Assembly (NCBI GenBank): GCA_959347315.1
Contig: OY365813.1
Location: 32,492,635 to 32,556,634, forward strand
DNA: 64,000 nt
Direction of reading: 5' to 3'
From: Bimastos eiseni
Taxonomy: Eukaryota > Annelida > Clitellata > Crassiclitellata > Lumbricidae
Positions within the stretch are counted from its first letter, which is position 1. Every line of letters starts with the position of its first letter. This document shows, in pieces, positions 22,436 through 33,633 of this stretch. Both the position numbers and the translations under genes were made by a program. Under the pieces are notes generated by a model. That model saw only the letters and a program-made list of their open reading frames with translations. It was not told the DNA's origin and made no database searches.

Positions 22436-23632
22436 ATGATGGCAACTGTGAGTAACGATAAAAGAGAAAATCTATACAGATGCCAGATATGTCCAAAGTC
22501 CTTTGATCAAGATACTAATCTAAGAAAACACATCAGAACCCATTCTGATGAAAAAGCATACCTCTGCCATTTATGTAAGAAATCATTTAAGCAAGGGTGT
22601 CATCTGAAAATACACATGAGAACACACACTGGAGAGAAACCATACAAATGCCAGATATGTAAGAAATCATTTACTGTTGGGAGTGGTTTGAAACACCATA
22701 TGAGAACACACACTAGTGAAAAACCATTCAGTTGTCAGGTATGTCTTAAATCATTTAGTCAATGTGTTACTCTGGAAACACACATGAGAACCCATACAGG
22801 AGAGAAACCATTCAATTGCCAGTCATGTAAGAAATCATTCATTCGAGATAGTGATCTGAAAAGACACATGAGAACCCATACTGGTGATAAACCATACAAA
22901 TGCCAGCTATGTTTGAAATCATTTACTGACGGGAGTAACCTGAAACAGCACATGAGAACCCACACTGGTGAAAAACCATACAGCTGCCATTTATGTAGGA
23001 AGTCATTTAATCGTGGCAGTAATCTGAAACATCACATGAGAACCCATACAGGTGAAAAACCATTCAAATGCATGCTCTGTCAGAAGCAATTTACAGCAGG
23101 CAGTAAACTTATGCGTCATATTAGATCTCATGCAGGAGAAAAGACATGCACGGATGACGATTGTAATAAAAGGATGAGCGAACTTGGATATATAAAGACC
23201 CACAGCAGAAACAATGTGACTGAGGAGCAACACACACGCAACAAAACGTATACAAAGAGCAGTTCTTCTGTAAAACAGTTTATGCTACACCAAGAAACTC
23301 CTGCACATGATCTCAAAATTGGAAGTATAGTATTTGCTGACCAGTCAGCAAAGTTAACCTCATTTGAGGCTACTGAGAAGCCAGATGAACTTTTCTTAAA
23401 GAACTTTTATCCTGATTCTGATCAACTTACAGATCCTGCACCACTTGTTAGAAATGGAGACTGTTTGTTTATTAACAGATTCAAATCTTCAGTGGATAAA
23501 AAAGTGTATTTCTATAAATCTTTTGGATGTGGTATATGTGACGAATTGTTTGAATCGGAGAAAGACTTTCTAAAGCACTGTTTTGATCATCGATTTACTC
23601 CACCTAACGAATTATTTGCTGACCTCTTCTGA
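22436..23632 (+). CDS. C2H2 zinc-finger protein with eight tandem fingers
   Basis: A single-exon coding region of 398 residues. The start is the ATG at 22436 (a second ATG follows directly); an in-frame TAG 12 bases upstream bounds it. Eight canonical C2H2 fingers run from about residue 15 to 235, joined by TGEKP-type linkers (HTGEKPYKCQ). A ninth degenerate finger (CTDDDCNKRM ... THSRN) follows. The C-terminal 130 residues are acidic and unstructured-looking, then end in a separate C2H2-like finger (CGICDELF ... HCFDH). Such proteins are nuclear DNA binders, usually transcription regulators; the target is unknown. Fingers 1-2 use DEKAY in place of TGEKP. A 5' non-coding exon is possible (TAGTAG just before the ATG). 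Confidence 0.88.
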   Translation: MMATVSNDKRENLYRCQICPKSFDQDTNLRKHIRTHSDEKAYLCHLCKKSFKQGCHLKIHMRTHTGEKPYKCQICKKSFTVGSGLKHHMRTHTSEKPFSCQVCLKSFSQCVTLETHMRTHTGEKPFNCQSCKKSFIRDSDLKRHMRTHTGDKPYKCQLCLKSFTDGSNLKQHMRTHTGEKPYSCHLCRKSFNRGSNLKHHMRTHTGEKPFKCMLCQKQFTAGSKLMRHIRSHAGEKTCTDDDCNKRMSELGYIKTHSRNNVTEEQHTRNKTYTKSSSSVKQFMLHQETPAHDLKIGSIVFADQSAKLTSFEATEKPDELFLKNFYPDSDQLTDPAPLVRNGDCLFINRFKSSVDKKVYFYKSFGCGICDELFESEKDFLKHCFDHRFTPPNELFADLF

Positions 23633-23699
23633 AGTAAGAGTCCATGTAATCACAGTTTAAAATTATGATTCAGATTTGACGGGATACATGCATGCATAG

Positions 23700-24106
23700 T
23701 AGGGCTGTACCGAATAGGTGATTTTCACTATTCGGCCGAATACGAATAATTGGACGAATAGTGTAAAAATAGGTCTACCAACAAATTTCGAAATTTCAAG
23801 TGAGTAAAAGTTTCAGTTCAGTAAATTAAATACATAACCTAAAAGTGAAACGTTAACTACATGTAATGTATGCATCCTTATGCCCGTCTCTGTAAATAGA
23901 AATGGAACTAATATAAATAAACTTAGAAATGAGACGGCTGACCAGACAGTAGTGAGTTACTTCAGTCCACTCGAAATAACAGCCGCCAGAAACAGATATC
24001 ATCTGACCACTATTCGTTTTTGGCCCAACCGCTACTATTAAGCCGAATGCCGAATTGCTATTTGGCCCACTATTCGGCTATGAAGCGAATATTCGATGCA
24101 GCCTTA
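23700..24106. mobile_element. hAT-type MITE with CGAATATTCG ends and perfect 8-bp duplication
   Basis: The ends TAGGGCTGTACCGAATA and TATTCGATGCAGCCTTA are inverted. They are flanked by ATGCATAG at 23692-23699 and 24107-24114. The subterminal sequence (ATTCGGCCGAATACGAAT and its inverse) is shared with the copy at 53.84-54.31 kb. Confidence 0.8.
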
Positions 24107-24114
24107 ATGCATAG

Positions 24115-24655
24115 ATATTTAATTTAGCATTTTTTAGTTAACCCTTGAACGTCCTATGTTATTGATTTTTCCTTACATTTTACTGTGCTCTGGTACTTAA
24201 TGAGTGTTAAGAATTATTCTAGGTATTGACAGTATACGCATTCTTTAAATTTGAGAGTTTGTGGCTATGTACCAGACAACTAAAGTTATGTAGTCTCACA
24301 TAAATTTTGTTAGACTGAGCAATTGCTACTGGTATAAAAATGCCATTTCATGTTATTGTTACTTCAATTGTTTGACTCTACTGTTAAAATTAATATTCAG
24401 TTAGGCCTACTTAATTTGCATGTCGTTATTACGAAAGTTGCATTTGTAATATGTATCCTAAATATTCAGTGTTTTGTTGTCTAGCATTAATAATAATAAC
24501 AACAGGGGACTTAGATGTGTTTATATATAAACCGAAAGAGATATGCGGTCTAGAGGTGACGCCAAGATTGTGGACAGAGGCATCACAGGTGGAAGGAAGG
24601 GAAGGTAGGGAGAATTAACGGATGGGTGTATTAAAGGGTCAGTCATTTTCTTGAG
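24115..24655. other. Intergenic; no gene seen
   Basis: AT-rich sequence with short ORFs only. It is downstream of the zinc-finger gene and may include the end of its 3' untranslated region. Confidence 0.35.
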
Positions 24656-24659
24656 TTGG

Positions 24660-25045
24660 TCAGATTTGGTTGAAATTGAATGAGTATAATAGCCAAGGAT
24701 AAGAAATATGAAAATACTATGGCATTTTGGGGACATATAGGAATGACGTGAGCAAATGCGGACGCGTAATGTACACCTGTCTTTGGCGCAAATTGTATAA
24801 GCACACGATGTGGCTGAAATTGAATGAGCAATACGTCAAAAGAAATAAATCTGAAAAATAATATGACATTTTGAGGGCATACCTATATGCCCGTACATGT
24901 CGTGACAAAGTTCGGGCGCATATTAGAGCATAGACCTGGCTTGGGCGCACATTGTAAGCACACGATTTGGTTGACATGAAAGGTGTAAAATAGCAAGGAA
25001 TATTAAATATGAAAATAATGTTAAATTTTTGGGGAACACCTAGTC
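24660..25045 (+). repeat. Three diverged tandem copies of a roughly 150-bp unit
   Basis: Recurring order: TTGGTTGAAATTGAATGA, AATATGAAAATA, ATGGCATTTTGGGGACATA, then a GGGCGCA...TGTAAGCACACGA block, repeated about three times with roughly 75% similarity by eye. Confidence 0.6.
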
Positions 25046-25429
25046 ACCATGTTTACAGACCATGTTATAATTTATGGAATGGAGCGAGAGATTTATCATT
25101 TATGATTTTAGTATAGTCATGAGAATCGAGACACACGGTCTTTTATAAAAGAGTGGGGATAGGATCGAGATGGCATTACTTGTTGAGAAGAGAGTTTAGG
25201 AGGAGCAATATTTCTGTTTCAGTAGCAGGAGAGAAAATTGAGAGTGATGACTTACAGGCGGAAGGAGTAGGGTTTGGAGAGAACAATGGTGGAACGGATT
25301 TAGTATTGCCAAGGTTTTGTATCATTATTATTTTAATGTTTTAGGCTTGCCCTTTACAGCGCTGAACACTGCATGGCTTTGGCTATGGTGCGTCTCACTG
25401 AATAATATATTTACTTTAAGTTACTTAGG

Positions 25430-25625
25430 TGGAGAAAATCGAAGCTGAATGTGACGAAAAGAATCATACATAAATAGAAGCTGGACGTGATGAAAAGATT
25501 CCTGCTTAAGTATAAGCTGGATGTGATGAAAAGAATTCTGTTTAAATGCATGGGAGATGGATTGATGACAATAATCGTGTTTAAATGGAAGCTGGGTGTG
25601 ATGAAAAGAATTATGTTTAAATGAC
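25430..25625 (+). repeat. Tandem array of the AAGCTGGATGTGATGAAAAG unit
   Basis: About five units of 35-38 bp (GAAGCTGGATGTGATGAAAA + GAATC...TAAATG), a cleaner version of the 21.1 kb array. Confidence 0.75.
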
Positions 25626-25639
25626 TTGTGTTCATCCCT

Positions 25640-26540
25640 TCGTTAAAACTCGTTTCCTATGCTTAATGATGCGGACATATAATACAATCTAAATTTAGAT
25701 AGAGATCCTAGAGAATTTTTCGACTCTCATTAATCCAAAAACTGATAATATTAGGCCTATATTAGATCTAATTAAAATGGAATTAGAAGATTTATCACAT
25801 AAGTTGGAATTTTTGAAGATATATTTGGTCACCAGATTATCAATCAATCTTTTTATTGTTCACCGACAAAACATAGCATACAAACACGGAATTAGTAGTG
25901 TAAATTAATCAAACCATTACGCTAACAGGGGCCACCCAATTTCAACATTAAATTAACCTAGAAGTAGATCATAGCTTTATCTGCGTACCATATAAAAGCA
26001 ACGAACATAATCATCGTTATCTTCATAACAAGTAATGTCGCAACACTAAGTAACTTTATCTAACCCTTCAGTAAGAAAGCGTTTAAGTTATTTTTAAGCT
26101 GATGTAATGACGACATATTAGTTAGGTTGGTAGGTAGCATGTAATGTTCCAGAAGGACGAACCATGTATTCTCATGCTGTGCTGCGTAATCTTATTATGC
26201 ACTCTATTTGGTGATACTTATTTGAGGCCCGCGTCTGATGGTCATGGATCTCCAGGTTTCTATAAAACCATCGATTGAACCCACTTGGTAATAAGCACCT
26301 GTGAACCATGTACATAAACTACTTGAAGTTTATTAATTATTTCTATTGCCAATATCCCCAGACTAGTGAATAAGCTTTTAGTGTGGGCTAGGTAAGGAAC
26401 ATTAGGCTACTTACAATACGCAAAATGCGTTTGCGCAAAATATCCAAGCAAGTCACTCTAGTATGATACGTGGAAGCCCAGACATTGTAGTGATTTACCA
26501 GACATAAATATATTCGTATCGTCTGCGTTAGTGAAATTAA
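25640..26540. other. Intergenic; no gene seen
   Basis: No domains and no clear repeats. It lies 3' of the minus-strand NHL exon and may hold its 3' untranslated region. Confidence 0.35.
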
Positions 26541-26542
26541 AT

Positions 26543-29500
26543 TTAATATCGACTCAAAGTGTAAATATTAACACCTTCTCGTAAATTATTAGACCGGTAT
26601 CCTCCGATGATCAGTTGTTGCTTTTCTTTGTCATAATACAATCTCCGTGGCAAATCGATAAACTTTTCGTCTTTTTGTTCTCTTGGACAAGGAATTCGAT
26701 TCCATTTAAGATCGGAATCCAATAGAATTACTCGATTCTCATTCTTCCAATAGTAGTCAGCTACAAACACTCGATCGTCTGAATCTAGTGAGAGATAGAC
26801 AGGCCAATGCAGTCTTTGCGTTTCATTCGAGAGTCGTATGATCGTATGTCCATCGTTGGTCAATTCATATATAAGCGAATGTCTTTCATCCACCGATCTG
26901 TAAATGACGATGAAATTCCCGATAGATGTTTCCACTGCGTGAATTGGCTCCAAGAAGTGTCTTGCCAACTGAATGGATCGAATTAGTTCTGCGTTTGATC
27001 CGTATATGTTCAAAATGAACGACAAACTGTCTACAACCAACAATTCTCCATCACTGGACATTGACAGAGTGCGTGGAGTATAATCAATGCTCAACCATTT
27101 GGTGTTTTTGGGTTGTTTATCTGATTTTTTAGTTATCCTCCAGATGCATTTATTTCCAGTGTCAGAGACGTAGAGACAATTCTCCTTCTGACTGGATTCA
27201 ATGTCTTCAGGATATTTAATCTCAGTTATTTTGATTCTCTGCTTAAGACGAAATGGATCTCGATCCTCAAAGACATGAACTACAGTTAGAAAAGTATAAA
27301 ATAATTGATTGAGATAAGGAAGAGATGATCGACAGATGACGTAGATTTCATTTCCCAGTTTAGTCACTCCACGCACGGTTTCATTCATTCCTACGTCTGT
27401 TCTGTGAGAGAAGTTGATGGAAATCGGACAATCGACTAACATAAAAGTAACATAAATTCGCTATTAGTTGCAGTTTGAGAATGTTCCTTGATTTATTACT
27501 CATTTGTATGATTTATTGCTGTAAATATTTATTTTGTTGTCAATCATTGATTTAACTGTTTATTATCGCTATTTAATTAAAAAGGGGAGAGTTGCCCCAA
27601 ATGAACCGTTACCTTAATTGGACCAAAACCGATTTAGAACCTACATCCTTACATAGCCTCGTTTTAACTGTTATAGTTTTGGGCATTTGAATAAGTAATT
27701 ATCCAATTGCCATAGGCAGCTTGAGGCTACTTAATACCAAAGTTTTTATTAAACTGCGGCTGAAACTTCGTTCCATATGCTTACGATCTAATTTTGAGTC
27801 GTAGGCTAATTGACGTGGCATATATCTAAGTACAGTATTTAGAAATGCAATGACTTTGCTTTACTGTAAAAAATGTTTTGTGTTTGAGTGACAATAAGTG
27901 TTTTTGCGTTAATACTGAAGCGTGTTGAATTATCACAGTGTAACCAGAAGTAGTATCTGTTGTCTGAAATGGACCAAGTTAAGTGTCCTGAATTGGAACG
28001 GTTATTTTGCACGTGTTCCACTTAAGGACACCCGCATCTGTGGTGTTATAAAAATTGAGTTCCATTGGATGATAAGCCTATTCGACTAAGTAACGCAAAT
28101 TTGCTTTCATAATCTGAAACAAACTGCAAGGAAGGAAGAAAACTCGGAACAACGCACTTCGTTGTCTGCAGTTGTTGCTTGCGGACCGTGTGGCAACTGT
28201 GGCATAGAATTGGTGTCCGCTCAATAATCCGAGGGTTCAATAGTCCGAAGGTTTGATAGTCCGTAGGTTTGATAGTCCGAAGGTTCGATACTCCAACATT
28301 AAGTCAACTAGAAGCTGGAATAATTGATGAAAATAATGTGTAAAAGTGGGAGCTGGATTGATGTGAAAAGAATCATGCCTAAATGGAAGCTGGATGTATG
28401 AAAATAATGGTACCATTCAGCTTCTAGCGAAACATAATTCTTTAGTCTATCCAGCTACCATTAAAAAAAAATCTTATCACCTATCGACCGGATACCATGC
28501 AATCTTCGGACTATCGAACCTTCGGACTATCGAACCTTCGGACTATCGAACCTTGGGACTATAGATATCGAACCATAGAATTTGGCGAGATTTCTGACGA
28601 ATATAAGACGGAGAGTTTGATAAAACGCAGCAAATGTAGGCTATGGTTTCACGACAGTTGCTCTGAAGTCAATGGACTGCTTTATGATGATGTGTTTCTC
28701 TGGGTGACTGTGTTGAATGTCTTGGACAGCAAGTGTCTTGAATGTTTAAGTTTTTGGTTCACATTTTCTTAATAAACGCTTTTAGACGTATCAGTCCCCT
28801 TCAGGGCAAGCGGTCCAGTCAAGGACATTATGTGCTCCATTTAAGGAAGCGGGTTGTCTTACTGGACTTTTTACGGCTTAATTTGTTTTAGATATTTTTC
28901 ATAATTGAATAAATACGATCTGTCCTATATTAACCACACAGGCCTACTTGAATAATCATCATAACATATATGGCATATTTTCGTTTTAGATATTCGGTGG
29001 GATTTATTCAGAAAACCTCAGTTGGTTTCTAGGTGGTCCATTCATGGCTACTCTCCGCTAGCATAACTAGAATTATTACTAAGTAGGCCTATATCTGGAA
29101 AATGGCTCGCCGACGGAACGCTCTATTGACATGAATAAATTTTTATACAAAACGTTTTCATGCGCATCTCTAAGTAAACCGGACCATTTTTAGCACACAG
29201 GTTACTTTAAATTCTGATTTTTGGACATTCCTAGTTTCGAATTGCGAAATTCGCCAAAATTCGATATGATATCAGCCACAATTTGCATTCGCATCACCTG
29301 TTCGAAGGCCGTGCTAATTTTAATATGCAGAGCACGCGAATGCGTTTTATGCCGCGGTGTCACTCAGAACGCTTGTCAAATGTGTGTAGGCTATCAACTA
29401 TTGATCAGGTCCTACATTTGTAAGTTTTCTTAATAATAAGTGCATTCTTAATTACTTACCAGCGGTCTTCTTGAATTGATTCCCTTCAATTTTGATCATC

Positions 29501-31758
29501 ATCGAAGTAAATGTATGAATAGCTCCAAAGAGTTGTTCTTTCAGCTGATTCGCTTCGTACAAATTCTTAATATATTCAATTGCTGCTTGTGAATGACACC
29601 AAATCCAAACAACCAACACGGTCTCTCCTTTCAGTTGAGAGTTGAGGATTTCTATGCCTTTCTCCTGTAATTGTTTCATGAATTCATGAGTTTGCTGTGA
29701 CCATGGTTTGGTTCTGTTTCGAAGATCTTCGATGTTTTCATGAAGTAACTGTATTTCCATTGACGCCATAGACCTTGCCACATAGGCTTGTACTTCGGTT
29801 TTTATTACAACTAAAATCACAAGCATAGTTTCATTAACGTCAAATTAGTTACTCAGATGTAAATTTATTTAACTGCAGATGAAAATTAAAAACATGTCTT
29901 CGATTGCAAATGCTTGAGAAATAAAAGTTTTGTTTGACTTAATGAAATGCTCAACTGTGCATTTATATAAAGAACATAAGCATGCTGATCACAATAAAAA
30001 ATGTCAATATTGGGGGGTTCGAATTCGCGATTAAACGCAAACAAATGGATTGATCAATTTAAACAGTCAACAAAATACGCTGTTGTAAATATTTAAAGCA
30101 ATGCCAGTGGCTGGAGATTAAATATTATTGGCTAGAAAATGCATATCGCATAGTTTGAGGTAAATTGTAAAAATAGGCCTACACAAGAAATAGGACAAGA
30201 TTAATATAAATTTAAATCTGCATGGTTGGTGTTGTTATTGTTATTTTGGAACAGGTAGCTTGGGGGCCGTTCACATATTATATAACGCATAAAATCCCAA
30301 TTTTTGACCCACCCCGTACCCCTAATAACGTTATATAACAGCAGCCGTGACCCCCACCTCTATATTATATAACAGATATGCTACCTACACCCCACCCCAG
30401 TCTATAAGCACGTTAAAAACAATCAACATAATTCTACCCCACCCCAGTCTATAAGCATGTTAAAAGACAGACAATCGACATAACTGTATTGCACAATTTA
30501 AAACTTTTATAACAATACAATGTTAGTTAGCACTTTAATAGTAGTGATAATCGCCTTCATCCATTTCAAAAACTGTAGCAAAAAATCATCATACACCCAA
30601 TTAGCTATGTGGCAAAAGCGATCTTAAAATCGTACTCTCTCGTGCCAATGATGATTAGACCGGATGTATGGATCCATGCTTCTCTGCATTTTTATATTCG
30701 GACTTTTAATGGCGCTAAATTCACTTTTATTAATTACGGTAGCTAACTGGGTAGTCGACGATTGTCACCATTTATCTACATGTAGGCCTACTAAAACAGC
30801 ATGATAATACATGGTAGTGACGTACATCCTATTTAAAAGCACTATTTTAGTTTCCTTCCTTTTTTTCATTAGAAATGAGCATTACAGTATCACACAGAAT
30901 GGATTGGTTAATATTGCACTGTCAGGTATTTATCGATAGATTTGCGGTACAACATTACTCTACCTATTTAATAGCGTATGATGTATACAAAGTGTATACT
31001 ACAACTACAATTGGGTATCTAAGCAAACATAAACTATGTACACATACTATAGAAAACGAAATCAAACATTATGATAACACCTACCAAAATAATTGTTTCA
31101 ATTGAATTAATTTAAATTTAAACCTAAATCAAAACAAAGCACACAGAATTGAATTTTAGAGCGTTTAAAGCTTTGCAAGCGAAATTGTTAAAATTGCAAA
31201 TAGGAAATTGTTAAAAATGGCAGCTAATGGTGCTAGTTTTGGTTCACAACGTATAGTGAACTTCGATTAAACAATGAAGGTTCGTGGTGTATGGAATTTC
31301 CAATTGGCAGGCAAACAGGAAAAATATCATAAGCTGAAAAAAGTTTGTTATATAACAAAATCTTCAACCTACCCCCCCCCCTACCCTACACAATATAACG
31401 CTATCAAATCCGGAACCAATCCAACTACCTCTTGAGCGTTATATAATATGTGAACGGCCCCTTGTTTCGAGTGCGTCTGAGCTCCAACATAAAGTTTAAC
31501 ACTTCGGAACCCCAAGTAAACCTGGACTCCAGTGCCGCCGTCACAAAAGACGTGACATTGTGTAATGGGTCTGACCACTGTTATTATTGTTGTAGTTGTT
31601 GTTATTTTTGTTGTTGCTACTGTTATCATTATTATTATTGTTATTATTATTATTGTCATTGTTGTTATTATTATTATTTTTATTATTATTGTTACTATAA
31701 TAGTTATTATTATTATTATTTATTATTATTATTATCATTATTATTATTATCATTATTA

Positions 31759-31795
<37 letters not shown>

Positions 31796-31867
31796 TATTA
31801 TTAATATTTAATGCCCCGAGGTATACATGATCCCTCAGGGACTAGAATTATTAATTATTATTATTAC

Positions 31868-31912
<45 letters not shown>

Positions 31913-32311
31913 CATCATCATCATCATCATCATCATTATCATCATCATCATAAAAATTAATAATAATATTTTTCGTCAAATTGTGTTTATAAGCCGTTCA
32001 CTTGTTTACCTCCCCCGCTTTCCAGGATTCTAGCGACTGTGTTCTGGTTGGTTTGTCGAAGACATCTGACAAAATCTGAATATTTAGCCTTGTCCATGGA
32101 TCTCACAATCCACAACAGTTCGGCGTTCTTGTCTCTGTCTAAATGTTGTCGATGAATGTGGTGACTCTGTTCTTGCGTAAAGGAGTCAACGGATAACAAC
32201 GAAGATAGTAATTCGTTATTCGGTTGAATATTTTGCAAGAGAAACTTCGCGTTGTTTCTGATGATTGCAGATATTGGTTTCTTTTTTTCGTTGAAATCTA
32301 AATGCAAAACG
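26543..32311 (-). CDS. CARD / TRADD-N-like / NHL beta-propeller protein, 5' exon(s) not found
   Basis: Three minus-strand exons in order: 32311-32010 (phase 2 in, 1 out), 29810-29460 (1 in, 1 out) and 27435-26543 (1 in, stop). All have AG acceptors and GT donors (GTAAAC, GTAAGT), and the frame is open throughout. Exon 1 encodes a CARD of about 90 residues (AIIRNNAKFLLQNI ... LLWIVRS ... YSDFVRCLRQTNQ). Exon 2 begins with a helical segment and continues into a region resembling the TRADD N-terminal domain (GETVLVVWIWCHSQAAIEYI, NLYEANQLKEQLF). Exon 3 is an NHL-like propeller (NCLYVSDTGNKCIWRI, DDRVFVADYYW, QQLIIGGYR), about 296 residues. CARD and TRADD-N domains mediate death-fold signalling; NHL propellers bind proteins or RNA. 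I infer a cytosolic immune or apoptotic sensor/adaptor. The first exon, with the start codon, is missing; the F-box-like exon at 35699 is a candidate but needs another exon to fix phase. The apparent ATGs just upstream of exons 2 and 3 lie inside intron sequence. Confidence 0.72.
27584..29056 (+). mobile_element. DNA transposon with GGGGAGAGTTGCC ends, copy 1 (host of a nested fold-back)
   Basis: The left end GGGGAGAGTTGCCCCAAATG and right end ATTCATGGCTACTCTCC are inverted. It is about 1.1 kb without the nested insert and collinear with the copy at 38286-39365. It has no intact ORF. It fills most of the intron between the TRADD-N-like and NHL exons. Confidence 0.75.
28212..28574. mobile_element. 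Fold-back element (copy 2) with 8-bp target duplication
   Basis: Starts GGTGTCCGCTCAATAATCCG and ends in inverse GGTTCGATAGTCCGAA units. It is flanked by ATAGAATT at 28204-28211 and 28575-28582. The paralogous transposon at 38.3 kb shows the empty site (GGCATAGAATTTGGCG near 38890), which fixes both edges. Confidence 0.85.
30263..31461. mobile_element. 1.2-kb non-autonomous DNA transposon, GGGGCCGTTCACATATTATA ends, TTG duplication
   Basis: The two ends are perfect inverted repeats over about 26 bp (GGGGCCGTTCACATATTATA then TAACGC). TTG flanks both sides (30260-30262 and 31462-31464). The interior has C-rich tracts near each end and only a 76-codon ORF of no known family. It lies in the intron between the CARD and TRADD-N-like exons. 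Confidence 0.75.
31580..31955 (+). repeat. (TTA/ATT)n and (ATC)n trinucleotide tracts
   Basis: Two imperfect arrays (about 31580-31803 and 31845-31955) separated by a short unique stretch. Open frames here (poly-Ile, poly-Asn, poly-Tyr) are artefacts of the period. Confidence 0.9.
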
Positions 32312-32842
32312 CTGTCAATATTATAGAATGACAGAAGAACAATATTTCATCAGCATTAAAACTTATCAAAGGTAAATAGAAAACGTCTGCTGATTTTGGA
32401 TAAGACATAAGTGATCAAGTTGATTCAACTGGGAAAACAACATTCAAACCAAGACAATTAGGCCAGGCTACTATTGTCTGAAATAAACAAATTAAGAAAA
32501 AGAACATGCAATATAAAGAAAAAGAACATGCGATATCAATAGAAATGTGTTCAGATGACATTTTTTTGAATGTATCAGAAAAGACAATCACTGATTGGCA
32601 GTCCAAGGTGATACCATTTATTTATTAATTTGGAGAATTTATATAGCGCCCCTTCTAGACATCTACTCAGAATGTGGTTGAGAATAGCAATCTCAAATAT
32701 GTTTCTATGTACAAATTGCCAAATGTGTGTGAATGACAAGAATTTATTTCGGCTCAAAGACAATTACATGTATATTGTGCATGTTGGAAGTGGGGACTAA
32801 CTTTCTTAATTTGTAGGCTATCATTAAAAATGTGGTTCTGAA

Positions 32843-33604
32843 TCATCTCGAAATAATGTTTCTACGCCAATGATCTAAGAAAACCGCAAAATGTATATTT
32901 GAATGCATTCGAGCAAGTCCAGAGTAGTGTGGCGTACACCGTTCGGACGCTACCAGGTCGCGCAACGGTGCCGGCTCCAACCCTCTTCTGTGTCTGGAGC
33001 CACTCGAGTCACTTCTAAGTCGATTTTTAGCATAGCCTGACCGTTCTCCATCTATGCCTTTCGTAGCAGTGACTGTCAGAGGAGAATCGGGGTTGACCGT
33101 TTCTCTAAAAGAGGCAACAGTATATGACTCTGTCTCGGGATCAGACTCTATCACTTCCGCGGTCGCCGAATGGGCAACGTCCTGAGGATGGCCTTTATTC
33201 AGAACAGGGTTCGCTCTTTTACCGACCGGAGTCTTCCCTTTCTTGATTACTCGCTTAGAGACGGTTTTCCTCTTTCTCTGTACCTGACCTGAGCTTCGTC
33301 GTATCATTCTACATCTCGTGACTCTTAAACAATCGCCAACAGGGGGCATCAAACGTTCTCCCTGTTCCGGAGAGCAGAAATATTTGTAACAAGTCCCTTC
33401 GTCACTTTGCCGTAGGCAATACTGGCCACTGATCTTAACGTCGCCTTTTCCCAGACACTTATCCACCGGAAATCGTACCTTCCACTCTTCATGTATCTCT
33501 CGCTCCATGTCCGTGTGTGGCATACCGGCCTCACACGTATAAATTATCATGCACCACGATTTACCGTCCTCTGCGTTTTGCAGTTGTCCACCAACACCGT
33601 AACA
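32843..33604 (-). CDS. Hypothetical cysteine-rich protein (possible internal exon)
   Basis: Open on the minus strand from about 33640 to TGA at 32843; the first ATG is at 33550, giving 235 residues. Reading from 33604, two cysteine-rich modules are visible: WCMIIYTCEAG ... FPVDKCLG, then QYCLRQSDEGTCYKYFCSPE ... PVGDCLRVTRC. The repeated pattern (G..C....Y.C ... PV..CL) suggests a small duplicated extracellular disulfide module. The second half is basic (QVQRKRKTVSKRVIKKGK), then low-complexity. Since the modular part extends upstream of the ATG, the true start may be a spliced acceptor near 33609. I do not recognise the family. The ORF abuts the tandem-repeat island. Confidence 0.4.
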   Translation of the reverse strand, partial: CYGVGGQLQNAEDGKSWCMIIYTCEAGMPHTDMEREIHEEWKVRFPVDKCLGKGDVKISGQYCLRQSDEGTCYKYFCSPEQGERLMPPVGDCLRVTRCRMIRRSSGQVQRKRKTVSKRVIKKGKTPVGKRANPVLNKGHPQDVAHSATAEVIESDPETESYTVASFRETVNPDSPLTVTATKGIDGERSGYAKNRLRSDSSGSRHRRGLEPAPLRDLVASERCTPHYSGLARMHSNIHFAVFLDHWRRNIISR

Positions 33605-33633
33605 TATACTGAGACTTCGGGAAAACCCGGGGA

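Noticed and set aside
27436..27442. Apparent ATG start of the NHL ORF at 27442
   Set aside because: The bases read ATGTTAG then GT reading frame; TTAG is the splice acceptor and the joined frame starts at 27435, so the ATG lies in the intron.
29811..29826. Apparent ATG start and short hydrophobic N-terminus of the TRADD-N-like ORF at 29826
   Set aside because: The same bases form a good acceptor (GATTTTAG) whose phase matches the CARD exon, so the hydrophobic start is intron sequence.
31450..32033. Poly-Ile, poly-Tyr and poly-Asn frames
   Set aside because: Products of the TTA/ATT/ATC trinucleotide arrays.
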